This document shows positions 4,610 to 5,852 of a stretch of 5,852 bases of DNA, in pieces. The notes beneath the pieces were generated by a model. That model did not search any database, was not told where the DNA came from, and was given only the letters and a program-made list of their open reading frames with translations. Source of the stretch: an uncultured Bacilli bacterium (GTDB lineage Bacteria > Bacillota_I > Bacilli_A > RF39 > UBA660). Position 1 is the stretch's first letter. Every line of letters starts with the position of its first letter. The stretch covers positions 1 to 5,852 of the forward strand of contig CANRCL010000073.1 in the NCBI GenBank assembly GCA_947629115.1, in the 5' to 3' direction. The translations under genes were made by a program, and so were the position numbers.

Positions 4610-5809
4610 TTGAAAAAAATTGATGAGAAGTTAAAGATAAAAATTTCAAGAGTATGTGCTGGGGTAGCCGCTACTCTTATTTTAGCCGTTGCTATTAATA
4701 GTTGTAGTAAAAATAAAGAAAAAGAAAATATAGATGATGTTCATAATTCATTACCTGTGGAAGATACTTTACCTTTAGAAACACCAAAAGTAAGTGCTAG
4801 TATAAAACCTACTTTAAGACCAACAGTATCACCAACAGAATTTATTGCCAGTCCAGAAGTGACAGAAAATTTAGAAACACCAGAACCTGTTGAAACAGAA
4901 GAACCTAATATACCGGATGTTGTACCAACTGAAAGACCAAGTGCTAAGCCAACAGAGAAACCAAGTCCAACGTTAAAACCAACACCAAGTGTTAAACCAA
5001 CTGAAGAACCAAGTCCAACCGTAAAACCAACGCCAACAGTTAAACCAACGGAAGAACCAAGTCCAACACCAACAACTCCCGTTGAATGTAAACATAGTTA
5101 TTCGACTAGAGAGATTTATCCTGAAGATTTAAATCCGGATATTTGTTATACAGTAGAAACTTATTGTACTAAATGTGGTAAAGTGACATCTCAATATCAT
5201 GAAAGTCATAATCTTGGCACACCGAGATTTTTTGAAGAAACTTCTGTTTTAATTAGTGAATGTACAAATCCAAAATGTAATTATCAAAAAGTAGAGCCAC
5301 ACAGTCATGAATATCATGTAAATAGTTATGATGATGTACAAGAAACACTCATTTGTGATGGTTGCGGTCAAACAATGACAAGAGAACACGAATTAAGTTT
5401 TGGAGAATGGGGCAGCTGTGCAAATTGCGATTATTCAAAAGAACCGGCACATAACCATACTGAAGCAACTCGTTATGAATTATTACCAACAGAAAGTCAA
5501 GATATGGATAGATGCTATAAGATTATTACTTATTGTAGTGATTGTTCAGAAATACTTTCTGAGTCATATGGGGGACATAATTTTTATGTTACATCTTCTA
5601 CTGTAAGAGGAACCCTTTATGCTTGTAGTTATGAAGGATGCTCATATAGTTATTTTGAACCCAAAACATTAGATCCCAATCTTAATCAAGGGCCATCAAT
5701 TGATGAAGAACAAGAAATAAATAATATTAATTATATAAATACTGAAAGTGAAAAATTAACATTAGTAAAAAAGAATGAAAGTGTGAAAAGTTTTATGGAA
5801 AACAAGTAA
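4610..5809 (+). CDS. Probable lipoprotein with Pro/Thr spacer and three Cys/His modules
   Basis: I do not recognise a named family. From TTG 4610 the protein has 399 residues. Residues 1-31 form a lysine-rich start and a hydrophobic stretch (about 15-30) ending in INSC, a plausible lipobox with C32 as the lipid-modified residue, although N at the second position is unusual. Residues 33-100 are acidic and low-complexity; 105-157 are a Pro/Thr-rich spacer with a 16-residue tandem repeat. Residues 160-353 hold three related modules: 160-230 (C186-x2-C189, H200, C218-x4-C223), 231-280 (C249-x2-C252, H260, C270-x2-C273) and 281-353 (C309-x2-C312, H323, C339-x4-C344). Modules 1 and 3 are closest and share an extra cysteine (C179, C302). 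The tail (354-399) is polar, with no LPXTG motif. The modules could bind zinc or form disulfides outside the membrane. The gene has its own strong promoter. Function is unknown. Confidence 0.8.
   Translation: MKKIDEKLKIKISRVCAGVAATLILAVAINSCSKNKEKENIDDVHNSLPVEDTLPLETPKVSASIKPTLRPTVSPTEFIASPEVTENLETPEPVETEEPNIPDVVPTERPSAKPTEKPSPTLKPTPSVKPTEEPSPTVKPTPTVKPTEEPSPTPTTPVECKHSYSTREIYPEDLNPDICYTVETYCTKCGKVTSQYHESHNLGTPRFFEETSVLISECTNPKCNYQKVEPHSHEYHVNSYDDVQETLICDGCGQTMTREHELSFGEWGSCANCDYSKEPAHNHTEATRYELLPTESQDMDRCYKIITYCSDCSEILSESYGGHNFYVTSSTVRGTLYACSYEGCSYSYFEPKTLDPNLNQGPSIDEEQEINNINYINTESEKLTLVKKNESVKSFMENK
4961..5067 (+). repeat. 48-base tandem repeat encoding the Pro/Thr spacer
   Basis: Two full 48-base units (4961-5008 and 5009-5056) differ at about six positions, mostly silent or conservative, and an 11-base identical start of a third unit follows (5057-5067). 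Each unit encodes 16 residues (118-133 and 134-149) beginning PSPT and ending KPTEE. Copy number may vary between strains by slippage or recombination while keeping frame. Confidence 0.85.
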
Positions 5810-5822
5810 CACAAGAAAAAAG

Positions 5823-5846
5823 ATATTAAAATGAAAGTTTTAATAT
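5823..5846 (-). terminator. AT-only hairpin, terminator-like on the - strand
   Basis: ATATTAAAA (5823-5831) and TTTTAATAT (5838-5846) pair perfectly around TGAAAG; a T-G pair would close a GAAA loop. Read on the - strand the stem is followed by CTTTTTTCTTG, the layout of an intrinsic terminator. On the + strand only AAATCT is visible after it. It may end a convergent gene beyond the window, or serve both directions. Confidence 0.4.
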
Positions 5847-5852
5847 AAATCT

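Noticed and set aside
5400..5606. 68-residue open frame in another + frame
   Set aside because: It is contained in the lipoprotein gene, whose frame has ordered Cys/His repeats; the small frame shows no domain or ribosome site.
5672..5809. Sortase sorting signal at the lipoprotein C-terminus
   Set aside because: There is no LPXTG-like motif, hydrophobic stretch or basic tail at the end; the last 45 residues are polar.

Overview
The window looks like a piece of chromosome from a low-GC Gram-positive bacterium (Firmicutes/Bacilli side, possibly one of the reduced gut lineages near the Mollicutes). The reasons are the very AT-rich sequence, AGGAGG-type ribosome sites, two TTG starts, short sigma-A-type promoters, U-tailed terminators, and the presence of SepF and DivIVA, which are Gram-positive division and pole proteins. 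The taxonomic placement is inference. All protein genes and the one tRNA read on the + strand.

Layout. Bases 1-98 are an A-rich leader with a stem-loop (45-77) just before the ribosome site of glyS. Bases 99-2402 hold glyS (alpha2-type glycyl-tRNA synthetase), sepF and divIVA, with 56- and 19-base gaps and no terminator until the hairpin that overlaps the divIVA stop codon. A promoter candidate follows at once (2419-2447) and serves cdsA (CDP-diacylglycerol synthase) and rseP (site-2 intramembrane protease), 16 bases apart. They end in a second terminator that again overlaps the stop codon. Bases 4350-4609 hold a tRNA-Arg(CCG) and two promoters: an extended -10 for the tRNA and a near-perfect TTGACA/TATAAT promoter for the last gene. 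Bases 4610-5809 encode a probable lipoprotein with a Pro/Thr-rich spacer and three Cys/His-rich modules. An AT-only hairpin lies at the right edge.

How the genes relate. SepF tethers FtsZ to the membrane and DivIVA marks curved membrane and poles. CdsA makes the activated phospholipid precursor and RseP cuts membrane proteins, so the core is a translation/division/membrane housekeeping block. It is more compact than in Bacillus subtilis: nothing lies between sepF and divIVA, and no dxr lies between cdsA and rseP. The final lipoprotein is the accessory-looking part.

Most interesting points. The tRNA promoter is placed so that transcription should begin at the mature tRNA 5' base. The lipoprotein carries a threefold Cys/His module whose family I do not recognise. 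DivIVA has proline where B. subtilis has the membrane-contact arginine. The glyS leader can fold into mutually exclusive hairpins, one of which hides the ribosome site. I see no CRISPR array, insertion sequence, toxin-antitoxin pair or defence system.
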